The translations under genes and the position numbers were made by a program. A model generated the notes under the pieces. That model saw only the letters and a list, made by a program, of their open reading frames with translations. It did no database searches and was not told the DNA's origin. 40,622 bases of DNA from RGIG1993 sp964564225 (GTDB taxonomy: Bacteria; Bacillota; Clostridia; Oscillospirales; CAG-272): the NCBI GenBank assembly GCA_964564225.1, contig CAZMAF010000006.1, forward strand, positions 1 to 40,622, in the 5' to 3' direction. Below are positions 1-8,295 of this stretch, piece by piece. Within the stretch, counting starts at the first letter, position 1; each line of letters begins with the position of its first letter.

Positions 1-1233
1 AATTTCAACAACGTCAAGCGCATAGATCTGGCGGAACTCGTCCTCCTCGGTAAGGGCCGTACCCGTCATACCCGAAAGCTTTTTATACATTCGGAAATAA
101 TTCTGGAAGGTAATGGTCGCAAGCGTGCGGTTTTCCTTCTGCACTTCAACCTGTTCCTTGGCTTCAATTGCCTGATGCAGACCGTCGGAATAACGGCGTC
201 CGGGCATAATACGGCCCGTGAAGCTATCGACGATAAGCACTTCGTCATCCTTTACCATATAGTCAACGTCACGCTTCATAATGCCGTACGCGCGCAGCGC
301 CTGATTGACGTGATGCGCAATAGCGGCGTTTTCCGAGTCGGAGTAGTTTTCAATACCGAAATAACTTTCAACCTCTTTGATACCCTTCGCGGTCAACACC
401 ACGCTCCTTGCCTTTTCATCAACGATATAGTCGGCGTTTGCATCCGCCTCGACCGTATCGGTAGACTGCTTGGAGTCCACCTCTTTGATACGGAACTGAC
501 GGAGTCTTTTCACAAGGCGGTCAGTGCGGGCATACATATCGGTCGATTTCTCACCCTCGCCCGAAATAATGAGAGGAGTTCTCGCCTCGTCGATGAGGAT
601 CGAGTCAACCTCGTCGATGATGGCAAAGGCGTGTCCACGCTGGGAAAGCTGTTCTCTCGTAACCACCATATTGTCACGCAGATAATCAAAGCCAAACTCG
701 TTATTCGTGCCATAGGTAATGTCGGCGCGATACGCAGCCTGCTTTTCCTCTCTCGTCTGACCGTGTACCACAAGTCCCGTTGACAACCCTAAAAACCCGT
801 ATACACGTCCCATTTCCTCTGCACCGAGACGGGCAAGATACTCGTTAACCGTTACAATGTGAACGCCCTGTTCGGTAAGCGCATTAAGATAAGCGGGGAG
901 TGTTGCCACAAGCGTTTTGCCCTCACCCGTTTTCATTTCGGCAATGCGCCCTTGGTGCAGAATGACACCGCCGATGAGCTGCACGCGGAAAGGACGTTTG
1001 CCAAGCACGCGGTCTGCCGCCTCCCTGACAAGCGCAAAAGCATCGGGCAGAATACCGTCAAGCGTCTCACCGCTTTTTAAACGCTCCTTAAGCTTTGGCG
1101 TCATACCTCTCAGCTCGTCGTCGGAATACGCTTGATAGGTGTCGGCAAGAGCTTCAATCTTATCCACAATCGGTAAAACGCGCTTAACCTCACGCTCAGA
1201 ATACGTACCAAAAATCTTTGTAAAAAGTCCCAT
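1..1233 (-). CDS. secA: Preprotein translocase ATPase SecA, N-terminal part (cut by window edge)
   Basis: SecA is the cytosolic motor that binds preproteins and the SecYEG channel and drives post-translational export by ATP hydrolysis. Only the first 411 of roughly 800-950 residues are here; the frame is open to base 1. The start reads MGLFTKIFGTYSEREVK, typical of SecA. Walker A is MKTGEGKT with Lys at about residue 106. The DEAD-like Walker B region reads IDEVDSILIDEARTPLI, and the last residues (YALDVVEI) match the NBD2 approach. The ATG at 1231-1233 is preceded by the SD AAAGGATC. A consensus-like promoter lies at 1318-1346, leaving a leader of about 75 nt that contains a hairpin (1274-1299). 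It is divergent from ilvE. Identification is secure. Confidence 0.97.
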   Translation of the reverse strand, partial: MGLFTKIFGTYSEREVKRVLPIVDKIEALADTYQAYSDDELRGMTPKLKERLKSGETLDGILPDAFALVREAADRVLGKRPFRVQLIGGVILHQGRIAEMKTGEGKTLVATLPAYLNALTEQGVHIVTVNEYLARLGAEEMGRVYGFLGLSTGLVVHGQTREEKQAAYRADITYGTNNEFGFDYLRDNMVVTREQLSQRGHAFAIIDEVDSILIDEARTPLIISGEGEKSTDMYARTDRLVKRLRQFRIKEVDSKQSTDTVEADANADYIVDEKARSVVLTAKGIKEVESYFGIENYSDSENAAIAHHVNQALRAYGIMKRDVDYMVKDDEVLIVDSFTGRIMPGRRYSDGLHQAIEAKEQVEVQKENRTLATITFQNYFRMYKKLSGMTGTALTEEDEFRQIYALDVVEI

Positions 1234-1273
1234 ATCAGAAGATCCTTTCGATCGGTAATTATCAGAATGCATC

Positions 1274-1299
1274 GCCGTAATAATTGAACCTACTACGGC
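1274..1299 (-). other. Hairpin in secA leader
   Basis: In the predicted secA leader a 9-bp stem (GCCGTAGTA with TATTACGGC, one G-U pair) closes an 8-nt loop, about 40 nt upstream of the start codon. No T-tract follows, so it is not a terminator. A regulatory role is only a guess. Confidence 0.5.
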
Positions 1300-1317
1300 A
1301 TTCTACTTTAATATATT

Positions 1318-1346
1318 ATTATATACTATAATTACAAAAAATGCAA
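1318..1346 (-). promoter_or_regulatory. Sigma-A promoter of secA
   Basis: On the minus strand, -35 TTGCAT (1341-1346) and -10 TATAAT (1318-1323) are separated by exactly 17 bp. The expected start of transcription is near 1311. Confidence 0.75.
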
Positions 1347-1469
1347 GACTTTTCAGGGAAGCTTTTTGCAAAAAAATCCCGATTAAAACTTGTCTGAAGC
1401 CTTAACCGATACCCCGGTAAAAAATTCAGACAATCCTTTTACAATATTGTTCCCGCCACGTCCCGAATG

Positions 1470-1510
1470 TTTTTGAAAGGTGCGGAAAACTTTTTTTAAA
1501 AAGTTTTCTG
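1470..1510 (+). repeat. Dispersed AT-rich hairpin element, copy 1
   Basis: Forty-one bases match 9195-9235 at 37 of 41 positions by eye. The element starts TTTTTGAAAG and contains GTGCGGAAAACTT. Its right half is a self-complementary GAAAAC(T)n / (A)nGTTTTC hairpin. Related, more diverged copies occur in other intergenic regions of the window. Confidence 0.6.
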
Positions 1511-1563
1511 CGAAATAAACTGTAAATTATCTGATTTTTCCTTGATTTTTTTTTACATTGCTC

Positions 1564-1592
1564 TTGTAATTCCATAAAAAAAGGTTTATAAT
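1564..1592 (+). promoter_or_regulatory. Sigma-A promoter of ilvE
   Basis: -35 TTGTAA (1564-1569), a 17-bp spacer and a perfect -10 TATAAT (1587-1592). The SD AAGGA at 1621-1625 is 7 nt before the ATG at 1633. Confidence 0.75.
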
Positions 1593-1632
1593 ACTGAATA
1601 TCAAGGATTTTACACTGCGAAAGGATATAAAA

Positions 1633-2700
1633 ATGCTTAACATCCGTTATGAACTTACCACAGAAAAAAAAGTGAAGCCCGATTATAATAAGCTCGGCTT
1701 TGGTCAGTACTTTACCGACCACATGTTTTTGATGAACTATTCGACCGAAAAGGGCTGGCACGATGCCCGCATCGTTCCCTACGGTCCCATTGCGCTTGAC
1801 CCCGCATGCGCCGTATTCCACTACGCACAGGAAATGTTCGAGGGTATGAAGGCGTACAAAACCGCAAGCGGTGAAGTACAGCTTTTCCGTCCTCTCAAAA
1901 ACATCGAAAGAATGAACCGCACCAACGAAAGAATGTGCATTCCGCAGATTGATCCCGAAGATGCGCTCGAAGCAATCAAAGCCATCGTTAAAACCGATGA
2001 AGACTGGATTCCCACCGAGGAAGGCAAATCGCTCTACATCCGTCCCTTTATCTTCGCAACCGACTGTAAGCTCGGCGTGCATCCTTCGCATACATACCTC
2101 TTTGCCATCATACTTTCCCCTGTCGGCGCGTATTATGCAAGCGGTATCAATCCCGTCAAAATCTGTATTGAACGCGATTACGTCAGAGCCGTTCGCGGCG
2201 GCACCGGCTTTGCCAAAGTCGGCGGCAACTACGCTTCCTCTCTCAAAGGACAGGAAAAAGCAGAGAGCATGGGCTACGCACAGGTACTTTGGCTCGACGG
2301 TATCGAAAGAAAATATATTGACGAAGTCGGCGCTATGAACGTATTTTTCGTCATCGACGGCGAGGTCATCACACCTGCGCTTGACGAGGGCAATATTCTG
2401 CCGGGCGTTACCCGCGCTTCCACGATCGAGCTTTTAAAGAGCTGGGGTATTCCGGTCACCGAACGCCGCCTTGCCATCAACGAGGTACTCACCGCTGCCG
2501 AGGAAGGCAAACTGAACGAAGCATTCGGTACGGGCACTGCCGCCGTTATCTCCCCCATCGGTGAATTAAACGACGACGGCGTAAAGCACATTCTCAACAA
2601 TAACGAAATCGGTCCGATCTCGCAACGCCTCTACGACACCCTCACAGGCATTCAGTGGGGTAAGGTCGAAGATACAATGGGCTGGACTGTCAAGGTTTAA
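1633..2700 (+). CDS. ilvE: Branched-chain amino acid aminotransferase (class IV, BCAT type II)
   Basis: This PLP enzyme interconverts leucine, isoleucine and valine with their 2-oxo acids using glutamate/2-oxoglutarate, in the cytosol. The 355 residues are the normal length for the longer (eukaryote-like) BCAT type. The PLP lysine is K195 in FAKVGGNYASSLKGQ, the usual KxGGNY context. Other family blocks visible are FHYAQEMFEGMKAY, RPFIFATD, DEVGAMNVFFV, LPGVTRAS and EAFGTGTAAVISP. It is monocistronic: its own promoter lies upstream, and a strong hairpin terminator ends at 2740 just before the next gene. No leader attenuator was seen. Identification is very secure. Confidence 0.96.
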   Translation: MLNIRYELTTEKKVKPDYNKLGFGQYFTDHMFLMNYSTEKGWHDARIVPYGPIALDPACAVFHYAQEMFEGMKAYKTASGEVQLFRPLKNIERMNRTNERMCIPQIDPEDALEAIKAIVKTDEDWIPTEEGKSLYIRPFIFATDCKLGVHPSHTYLFAIILSPVGAYYASGINPVKICIERDYVRAVRGGTGFAKVGGNYASSLKGQEKAESMGYAQVLWLDGIERKYIDEVGAMNVFFVIDGEVITPALDEGNILPGVTRASTIELLKSWGIPVTERRLAINEVLTAAEEGKLNEAFGTGTAAVISPIGELNDDGVKHILNNNEIGPISQRLYDTLTGIQWGKVEDTMGWTVKV

Positions 2701-2702
2701 AA

Positions 2703-2740
2703 CGAAAAAGGGTTGTTGAAAAATCAACAGCCCTTTTTCG
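2703..2740 (+). terminator. ilvE terminator hairpin
   Basis: A 17-bp stem (CGAAAAAGGGTTGTTGA with its complement, one G-U pair) closes a 4-nt loop directly after the ilvE stop. The 3' arm itself carries the T-run CCCTTTTTCG. The SD of the next gene follows immediately, so some read-through may feed it. Confidence 0.75.
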
Positions 2741-2751
2741 TAAGGAGCATT

Positions 2752-3879
2752 ATGAAACTGAAATCCTTTTTCAAAAAATGGCGGGAATATTCCCCCATCT
2801 TCACCATCGTAACGGTACTTTTCTTTCCCATCGTCCTTATTTTGCACATTCTGTCGATCTACTGCGAGCCGATTGCCAATTTCGTCAATCGCTATCCCGC
2901 CGCGGCAGTCCGCTTTCTTCTTGCCAAGCTGACGGATATTCTCCCCTTCTCACTTGCCGAGTGTCTTCTTCTCTTACTGCTTCCCATCGTCGTTGTCACA
3001 GTCATTATCGCGCTCCGTCTGTGTAAAAAGGATGATCCCAAACCCTCGCGCTACTTTTTGTCATCCCTGATCGGACTTATTTTACTACTCTATTTCGGCT
3101 TTGTTTTCACACTTGGCACGTCCTATTTCACCACCACGCTCGACAAGGAATTATCCCTCGACAAAGAAAAGGTGTCGGCTGACGCGCTTTACCAAACGAC
3201 CGAAACGATCGTTCATGAGATGAACGCTCTGCTTGATGAAATTGAATTTGACGAAAACGGAATGTCGGTAATGCCCTATTCCCGCCGCGAGCTTAACCAA
3301 AAGCTTAACGAAGCGTATAAAACAGTAACGGCGCGCTATCCCTTCATTTCTTCTTTGAAATCAAACACTAAGGGTATTCTGTTAAGCGAGGCTCTCACCT
3401 ACACACACCTTTCGGGCGTATACACCTATTTTACGGGCGAAGCAAACGTCAACATCAATTTTCCGACCTCGGTCGTCGCCTATACTACGGCGCACGAAAT
3501 GGCTCACCAGCGAGGCATCGGGCGCGAGGATGAAGCAAATTTTGTCGCCTTTCTCGTTTGTATGGCAAGCGACGATGCTTATATCCGTTACAGCGGCTAT
3601 TACGAGATGTTCAAATATTTGATCAACGCGCTTTACGAAGCGGATACCGAGCTTTTCAACAAAGCGTATTCGATTGCCGACGACCGCCTTGTCGGTGAGA
3701 TCGTCGCCTTCAACGATTTTTACGACAAATATCAGGACAACAAAGCTTCCGAAATCACAAGCGATCTGAACGATGCCTATCAGCAAATGCAGGGCATCGA
3801 AGCAGGCGTTAAAAGCTACGGCCTCGTCGTTGACCTCGCCGTCGCCTATCACCAAAAACACGGCGGATTTACCGAATAA
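2752..3879 (+). CDS. DUF3810-family membrane protein with HExxH motif
   Basis: The start is set at ATG 2752, just after the SD AAGGAG (2742-2747). An upstream in-frame start at 2713 lies inside the ilvE terminator and is rejected. The 375-residue protein has three hydrophobic segments in its first third (about residues 15-35, 65-90 and 95-120). A long extracytoplasmic part follows, with the zincin motif HEMAHQRG at 248-255 followed by EDEANFVAFL. This is the layout of DUF3810 proteins, which are predicted membrane metalloproteases. The substrate is unknown. It follows ilvE by 50 bp but is functionally unrelated as far as can be seen. Confidence 0.85.
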   Translation: MKLKSFFKKWREYSPIFTIVTVLFFPIVLILHILSIYCEPIANFVNRYPAAAVRFLLAKLTDILPFSLAECLLLLLLPIVVVTVIIALRLCKKDDPKPSRYFLSSLIGLILLLYFGFVFTLGTSYFTTTLDKELSLDKEKVSADALYQTTETIVHEMNALLDEIEFDENGMSVMPYSRRELNQKLNEAYKTVTARYPFISSLKSNTKGILLSEALTYTHLSGVYTYFTGEANVNINFPTSVVAYTTAHEMAHQRGIGREDEANFVAFLVCMASDDAYIRYSGYYEMFKYLINALYEADTELFNKAYSIADDRLVGEIVAFNDFYDKYQDNKASEITSDLNDAYQQMQGIEAGVKSYGLVVDLAVAYHQKHGGFTE

Positions 3880-3900
3880 AACAAGCAACGCGAGCCCTTT

Positions 3901-3943
3901 TCAGAAATCCCTTGCTTTTTGCGTAAAAGCAAGGGATTTCTGA
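3901..3943 (+). terminator. Perfect 19-bp hairpin after DUF3810 gene
   Basis: Arms at 3901-3919 and 3925-3943 are perfectly complementary around a 5-nt loop. They begin and end with TCAGAAATCC/GGATTTCTGA. No T-tract follows outside the stem (CGTTATAG), so factor-independent termination is plausible but not canonical. From 3944 to 4108 I see no gene. Confidence 0.5.
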
Positions 3944-4109
3944 CGTTATAGCATCAAAAACGTTGGAAAACGAATAAAAACAGCCCCGAAACCCAATCGT
4001 CAGAAGATTTTTGAACGTCGTAAGGCATTTTCTCAAAAAACGAAAAAGCTCCTCGGCAAATCCAAGCTTAAGGGCTTATTCATTTCCAAAACTTCACAGT
4101 AAAAAATCG

Positions 4110-4140
4110 GCATAAAAGATGCCGTAATCCGTCAATACTT
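4110..4140 (+). promoter_or_regulatory. Candidate forespore (sigma-F/G type) promoter of sigG
   Basis: GCATA at 4110-4114, a 16-bp spacer and GTCAATACTT at 4131-4140. This resembles the sigma-F family pattern GYATA - N15/16 - GgnnAnAnTw, except for T in place of the second G. The predicted start is near 4147, only about 25 nt before the GTG. In Bacillus the sigG gene is switched on by sigma-F, so the match fits the biology, but it is pattern-based. Confidence 0.45.
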
Positions 4141-4172
4141 TCCTATAAGAACAAAAGCAGGAGGGATTACGG
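4122..4172 (+). promoter_or_regulatory. Inverted repeat that can mask the sigG ribosome-binding site
   Basis: CCGTAATCC (4122-4130) is perfectly complementary to GGATTACGG (4164-4172). The second arm covers the 3' end of the SD (AGGAGGG, 4159-4165) and the G of the GTG start. The left arm lies upstream of the start site predicted from the forespore promoter, so only read-through transcripts could form the hairpin. Confidence 0.55.
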
Positions 4173-4966
4173 TGTACTATCATAAAGTAGAGCTCTGCGG
4201 TGTCAATACCGCGAAGCTGAAGGTATTAAACGACGAAGAAAAAAGAGAACTTCTCATAAAAAGCAAAGCAGGCGACAAAGCAGCGCGGCAAGAGCTGATC
4301 GACGGCAATCTGAGGCTTGTTTTATCCATCATTCAACGGTTCACGGGACGCGGCGAAACCATGGACGATCTTTTTCAGGTCGGCTGTATCGGACTCATCA
4401 AGGCAGTAGACAATTTCAATACCGAGCTTGACGTTAAATTCTCGACCTACGCCGTCCCGATGATCATCGGCGAAATCCGCCGCTATCTCAGGGACAACAA
4501 CACCATTCGCGTATCGCGTTCAATGCGCGATATCGCCTATAAAGCCATGCAAGCCAAGGAAACTCTGTTAAAGAAAAACGCCTCCGAGCCGAGTGTCGCC
4601 GACATCGTAAAGGAAATGGAAAAAAACGGCGAAAATCGTACCGTCGAGGAGGTTACCGAAGCACTGGAAGCCATCGCGCTCCCACTCTCACTCTACGAAC
4701 CCGTCTACTCCGACTCCTCATCAGGCGATGCCATCTATATTATGGATCAGCTTAGCGATTCCTCCTCGATGGGCGATGCCATTTTAGAGGACATTGCCCT
4801 GAACGAAGCCTTGAAACAGCTTGGTGAGCGCGAACGAAAGATCATTGATATGCGCTTTTTCAAGGGTAAAACGCAAATGGAAATCGCCGCCGAGATCGGC
4901 ATCTCACAGGCGCAGGTATCAAGACTTGAAAAAGGCGCGCTCGAACGAATGCGTAAGCATTTTTAA
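4172..4966 (+). CDS. sigG: RNA polymerase sporulation sigma factor SigG
   Basis: Sigma-G directs late forespore transcription (spore DNA protection, germination proteins). The 264 residues are the family length. The N-terminus KVELCGVNTAKL is the SigG signature. Region 2 reads NLRLVLSIIQRF, DDLFQVGCIGLIKAVDNF, FSTYAVPMIIGEIRRYLRDN. Region 3 contains IRVSRSMRDIAYKA. Region 4 contains the helix-turn-helix KTQMEIAAEIGISQAQVSRLEK. The start is GTG 4172 with SD AGGAGGG six bases upstream. In Bacillus sigG follows spoIIGA-sigE; here it stands alone next to a cell-wall amidase. Control may combine a forespore promoter and an RBS-masking hairpin (4110-4172). Confidence 0.95.
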   Translation: MYYHKVELCGVNTAKLKVLNDEEKRELLIKSKAGDKAARQELIDGNLRLVLSIIQRFTGRGETMDDLFQVGCIGLIKAVDNFNTELDVKFSTYAVPMIIGEIRRYLRDNNTIRVSRSMRDIAYKAMQAKETLLKKNASEPSVADIVKEMEKNGENRTVEEVTEALEAIALPLSLYEPVYSDSSSGDAIYIMDQLSDSSSMGDAILEDIALNEALKQLGERERKIIDMRFFKGKTQMEIAAEIGISQAQVSRLEKGALERMRKHF

Positions 4967-4970
4967 AACA

Positions 4971-5036
4971 AAACCGTCTGCAACAGAAAGGATGCTCTGA
5001 AGAATTTACAGAGCGTTCATATATTGCAGACGGTTT
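4971..5036 (+). terminator. sigG terminator, branched hairpin
   Basis: Outer arms AAACCGTCTGCAA (4971-4983) and its complement (5024-5036) enclose an inner stem GCTCTG/CAGAGC (4994-5014). TTTTA marks the end of the right arm. It lies directly after the sigG stop. Confidence 0.6.
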
Positions 5037-5093
5037 TACGATATAATATACGATATAATAAGAGAAATAGCGTAAGCGTTGGGAGGTGTTTTC

Positions 5094-6041
5094 GTGCCCG
5101 GTCAGTCATCACTTATCTGGATCGTCATTTTGTTGCTCGTTTTAATTATCGTGCTTTTGTCGATCTGTCTGTACTTTGATATCAAACCGATACTCGCAAC
5201 GCTCACAACGACAGATACCGCGAGCGCATCCCCCGACACAACAAGCGCGCCGAACACATCCGATACACCGACAGCCGCTACGACCGCGCCGCCCGCTACG
5301 GCCAACCCTTCTGTGACAACCGCTGCCTCCGTCACGACTGCGCCGCCTGTAACCACAGAGCCGTCCGTCACAGAGCCGTCCGTCACAGAGCCGCCCGTCA
5401 CAGAGCTGCCTGCTCCCGATCCCGATGCGCCTACCATCTGCATCGACCCCGGTCACGGCTTCGGCGATCCCGGCACACTTGGCAAGCTGAACGGCACGAC
5501 CTATTATGAAAACGATATCAACCTTGCGATCTCTTTTAAGCTTGGCAAGGCGCTCACAGCACTCGGCTATAACGTCGTCTATACACACGACGGCACAACG
5601 CTTCCTCCGGAGGAATACCTCAGCACCTCCTCCCCGATTTATAACGTCAATAACCGTTGCGATTGGATCATTGATAACAAAAATATCATTGATCTCGTCA
5701 TTTCAGTGCATTGTAACGCATATACCACCGATACTTCGGTTATGGGATCACGTTACTACATACTGCCCTATGGCTATACGGGCTATACGGCAAAATCAAA
5801 CACACTTGCCAACTGTATCGTAACAACCGTCAAAAACGAACTCGCGCTTTCGAAATTACCCACCATCTATCCCCAGAAGCTCGCCGTTTTACAGTCGGGA
5901 CTGCCCTCGGTGCTTCTCGAATGCGGTTTTATGACCAACGCCTATGATCTTGCCAATCTCACAAATTCCGCATGGCAGACAAAATACGCTGAAGCTGTCG
6001 CAAACGGCATTGATGCCTACTGCAAACAGTATATCCAATAA
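5094..6041 (+). CDS. Membrane-anchored N-acetylmuramoyl-L-alanine amidase (Amidase_3)
   Basis: This zinc enzyme cleaves the amide bond between muramic acid and the stem peptide of peptidoglycan. The start is GTG 5094, five bases after SD GGGAGGTG; an in-frame TTG at 5079 precedes the SD and is rejected. The 315-residue protein has one N-terminal membrane segment (about 8-28) and a Thr/Pro/Val-rich linker (about 40-115) with three tandem VTEP units. The C-terminal catalytic domain carries zinc ligands H121 (DPGHG), E139 (YYEND) and H206 (VHCNA), and the catalytic E276 (ECGFMTN). All key residues are present. Position after sigG suggests, but does not prove, a sporulation role (cortex or engulfment). 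TATAAT-like boxes at about 5040-5058 may be its promoter. Confidence 0.92.
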   Translation: MPGQSSLIWIVILLLVLIIVLLSICLYFDIKPILATLTTTDTASASPDTTSAPNTSDTPTAATTAPPATANPSVTTAASVTTAPPVTTEPSVTEPSVTEPPVTELPAPDPDAPTICIDPGHGFGDPGTLGKLNGTTYYENDINLAISFKLGKALTALGYNVVYTHDGTTLPPEEYLSTSSPIYNVNNRCDWIIDNKNIIDLVISVHCNAYTTDTSVMGSRYYILPYGYTGYTAKSNTLANCIVTTVKNELALSKLPTIYPQKLAVLQSGLPSVLLECGFMTNAYDLANLTNSAWQTKYAEAVANGIDAYCKQYIQ

Positions 6042-6076
6042 AAACCTTTGCTCTCGTAATGAAAGCAAAGGTTTTT
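6040..6076. terminator. Bidirectional terminator between amidase and glnN
   Basis: AAAAACCTTTGCT (6040-6052) pairs with AGCAAAGGTTTTT (6064-6076). A T-run is present in both directions, and the two convergent genes end within four bases of it. Confidence 0.85.
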
Positions 6077-6079
6077 GTT

Positions 6080-8164
6080 TTAATGAAGCAGTAATTCACC
6101 GTAGGTCGGAAAGGGCCAATATGCCTTACCAACGTTAGTTTCAAGCGCATCGGCAAAAACACGCACGTCCTGCATAGCGGGTAATACGTCGTCACGGATA
6201 TATGCCGCCGCTTCTTTGGCGTTACGCGGCGCGTCACAGCCCGCAATCGCGCTATCAAGCGTATTGGCGGCATAATACAAGCCGTCAGCGCCCTTGGCGA
6301 CGCGGTCGGCAATAGCGCGCTCGTGACCGTCGGGTAAGTGAGCCGCCTCTTTTTTGGCAATCAGGTCGCAAAGAACGTTCTCGTAATGGTAAACAGCGGG
6401 CAAGATCTCGCAACGCGCCATCGAAAGCATCGTCTGCGCCTCGATCTTTACGACCTTGAAATAATTTTCAAGCATGATCTCGGTACGCGACTTGATTTCT
6501 GCCTCTGTAAAAATACGGTGTTTTTCAAACAGACGGATATTCTTGTCATCTTCAAAATGTACGATAGCGTCGGCAGCGGTAGGATAATGGCAAAGTCCGC
6601 GCGCTTCGGCTTCCTTTACCCATTCGGCAGAATAATTATTGCCGTTAAAAATAATTCTGCCGTGTTTGATGAGTGTTTCCTTCACGATACGGCGGGCAAG
6701 CCCCTCACGATCTTTATTCGTGCGGGAAAGACGCAGAGAAAACTCACTGAGCGCCTCCGCCATAATGGTATTAAGCACCATATTGGGATCAGCGATCGAC
6801 TGCGACGAACCAAGCATACGAAATTCAAACTTATTGCCCGTAAAAGCAAAGGGAGAAGTACGGTTTCTGTCCGAGGTGTCTTTGGCAAAATCGGGAACCG
6901 ACTCAACGCCGACCTCCATGCGCTCTCTTGCCGCCTGATTAAAACGCTTTCCGCAAACGATCGCATCGAGAACAGCGGTCAATTCATCACCGAAATAGAT
7001 CGAAACAATGGCGGGAGGCGCTTCGGACGAGCCAAGACGGTGATCGTTGGAAGGCGATGCCACCGAAATGCGAAGAAGATCCTGATAAGTATCGACCGCC
7101 TTAATAACAGCAGCAAGAAAAAGAAGAAACTGCGTGTTGTGATACGGATCACTGCCCGGCTTGAAAAGATTTTCGCCCGTATTGGTAGAAAGCGACCAGT
7201 TATTATGCTTGCCGCTGCCATTGATGTGTGCAAACGGCTTTTCGTGAAGAAGACACTGTAATCCCAGACGGTCGGCAACGTTACGCATAATTTCCATCGT
7301 CAGCTGATTTTGGTCGGTCGCGCGGTTGGCTTCGGTATAAATGGGCGCAAGCTCGTGCTGTGAGGGTGCTGCCTCGTTATGCTCGGTCGTAGCATAAATA
7401 CCAAGCTTCCAGAGCTCCTCGTCAAGCTCTGCCATAAACCGCTTGACCTCAGGGCGAAGCGAGCCGAAATAATGGTCGTCAAGCTCTTGCGTTTTAGGAG
7501 GCTTTGCGCCAAACAGCGTACGTCCCGTATAAAGAAGATCGCGGCGAAGCGATGCCTTTTCCTTATCAATCAGAAAATATTCCTGCTCCGCGCCCACTTC
7601 GGCACGCACGTGCGTTACATCGGTCTTGCCCAAAAGATGTAAAAGCTTGACCGCCTCAGCCGAAAGCGCCGAAAGCGAACGCAAAAGGGGCGTTTTTTTA
7701 TCAAGCACCTGACCGCTGTAAGAACAAAAAACAGTTGGAATACAAAGCGTATTGGCTTTCAAAAAAACATAGGAGGTCGGGTCCCACGCCGTATAACCGC
7801 GCGCCTCAAAGGTCGACCGAAGACCGCCCGAGGGGAACGAAGAAGCATCAGGCTCACCCTTGATAAGCTTTTTACCCGAAAATTCCGACAGCACCGTACC
7901 GTCGCCCTGTACCGACAAAAAAGAATCGTGCTTTTCCGCCGCGACACCCGTCATCGGCTGGAACCAGTGCGTATAATGTGTCGCGCCGTTTTCCATTGCC
8001 CATTCCTTCATTGCCTTAGCAATCTCATTGGCAACGGCAATATCAAGCTCGCCGCCTTCAGCAATCACCTTGTGCAGCTTTTCGTAGGTTGCAGGCGAAA
8101 GCCGTTTTTTCATCACGCTGTCCGAAAACACGTTTTTTGCAAAAATTTCTTCAAAGCTTGCCAT
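6080..8164 (-). CDS. glnN: Glutamine synthetase type III
   Basis: It makes glutamine from glutamate, ammonia and ATP in the cytosol. At 694 residues it has the size of the GSIII class (GlnN), well above the 440-470 of GSI. Characteristic GSIII blocks are visible: FPSGGLRSTFEARGYTAWD, VGAEQEYFLID, TTEHNEAAPSQHELAPI, HEKPFAHINGSGKHNNWS and SNDHRLGSSEAPPAIVSIY. The ATG at 8162-8164 has a GAGG SD. A strong promoter (8196-8224) leaves a short leader of about 25 nt, too short for a riboswitch or glutamine-II-type aptamer. Monocistronic and convergent with the amidase. Confidence 0.96.
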   Translation of the reverse strand: MASFEEIFAKNVFSDSVMKKRLSPATYEKLHKVIAEGGELDIAVANEIAKAMKEWAMENGATHYTHWFQPMTGVAAEKHDSFLSVQGDGTVLSEFSGKKLIKGEPDASSFPSGGLRSTFEARGYTAWDPTSYVFLKANTLCIPTVFCSYSGQVLDKKTPLLRSLSALSAEAVKLLHLLGKTDVTHVRAEVGAEQEYFLIDKEKASLRRDLLYTGRTLFGAKPPKTQELDDHYFGSLRPEVKRFMAELDEELWKLGIYATTEHNEAAPSQHELAPIYTEANRATDQNQLTMEIMRNVADRLGLQCLLHEKPFAHINGSGKHNNWSLSTNTGENLFKPGSDPYHNTQFLLFLAAVIKAVDTYQDLLRISVASPSNDHRLGSSEAPPAIVSIYFGDELTAVLDAIVCGKRFNQAARERMEVGVESVPDFAKDTSDRNRTSPFAFTGNKFEFRMLGSSQSIADPNMVLNTIMAEALSEFSLRLSRTNKDREGLARRIVKETLIKHGRIIFNGNNYSAEWVKEAEARGLCHYPTAADAIVHFEDDKNIRLFEKHRIFTEAEIKSRTEIMLENYFKVVKIEAQTMLSMARCEILPAVYHYENVLCDLIAKKEAAHLPDGHERAIADRVAKGADGLYYAANTLDSAIAGCDAPRNAKEAAAYIRDDVLPAMQDVRVFADALETNVGKAYWPFPTYGELLLH

Positions 8165-8195
8165 AATTACCTCGTTATGTCAAAGAATATGCTAT

Positions 8196-8224
8196 ATCAT
8201 ATCGCAAAACACGACGTTTGTCAA
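8196..8224 (-). promoter_or_regulatory. Sigma-A promoter of glnN
   Basis: Consensus -35 TTGACA (8219-8224), a 17-bp spacer, -10 TATGAT (8196-8201). Confidence 0.85.
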
Positions 8225-8295
8225 GGAAAACCCTCAAAATATTCCCGCTTTTCCAAAAGTTTTGGTTACAAATCAGGTTACATCTCAAACAAAAC

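Larger units (their letters stand above)
1234..1632. other. Divergent secA/ilvE intergenic region
   Basis: This 399-bp stretch has no credible gene. It holds the secA promoter and leader hairpin, one copy of a dispersed hairpin element (1470-1510) and the ilvE promoter (1564-1592). I saw no T-box elements (no tRNA-binding bulge or T-box consensus) in front of ilvE. Confidence 0.7.

Noticed and set aside
1347..1632. T-box or leucine attenuator upstream of ilvE
   Set aside because: Promoter is only about 40 nt from the start codon, leaving no room for a leader aptamer, and no T-box consensus is visible.
2713..2751. N-terminal extension of the DUF3810 protein
   Set aside because: The extension lies within the ilvE terminator stem; ATG 2752 has a proper SD.
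5079..5093. TTG start of the amidase
   Set aside because: It lies before the SD GGGAGGTG that serves GTG 5094.
6338..7261. Plus-strand open frame of 307 codons
   Set aside because: Antisense to glnN.
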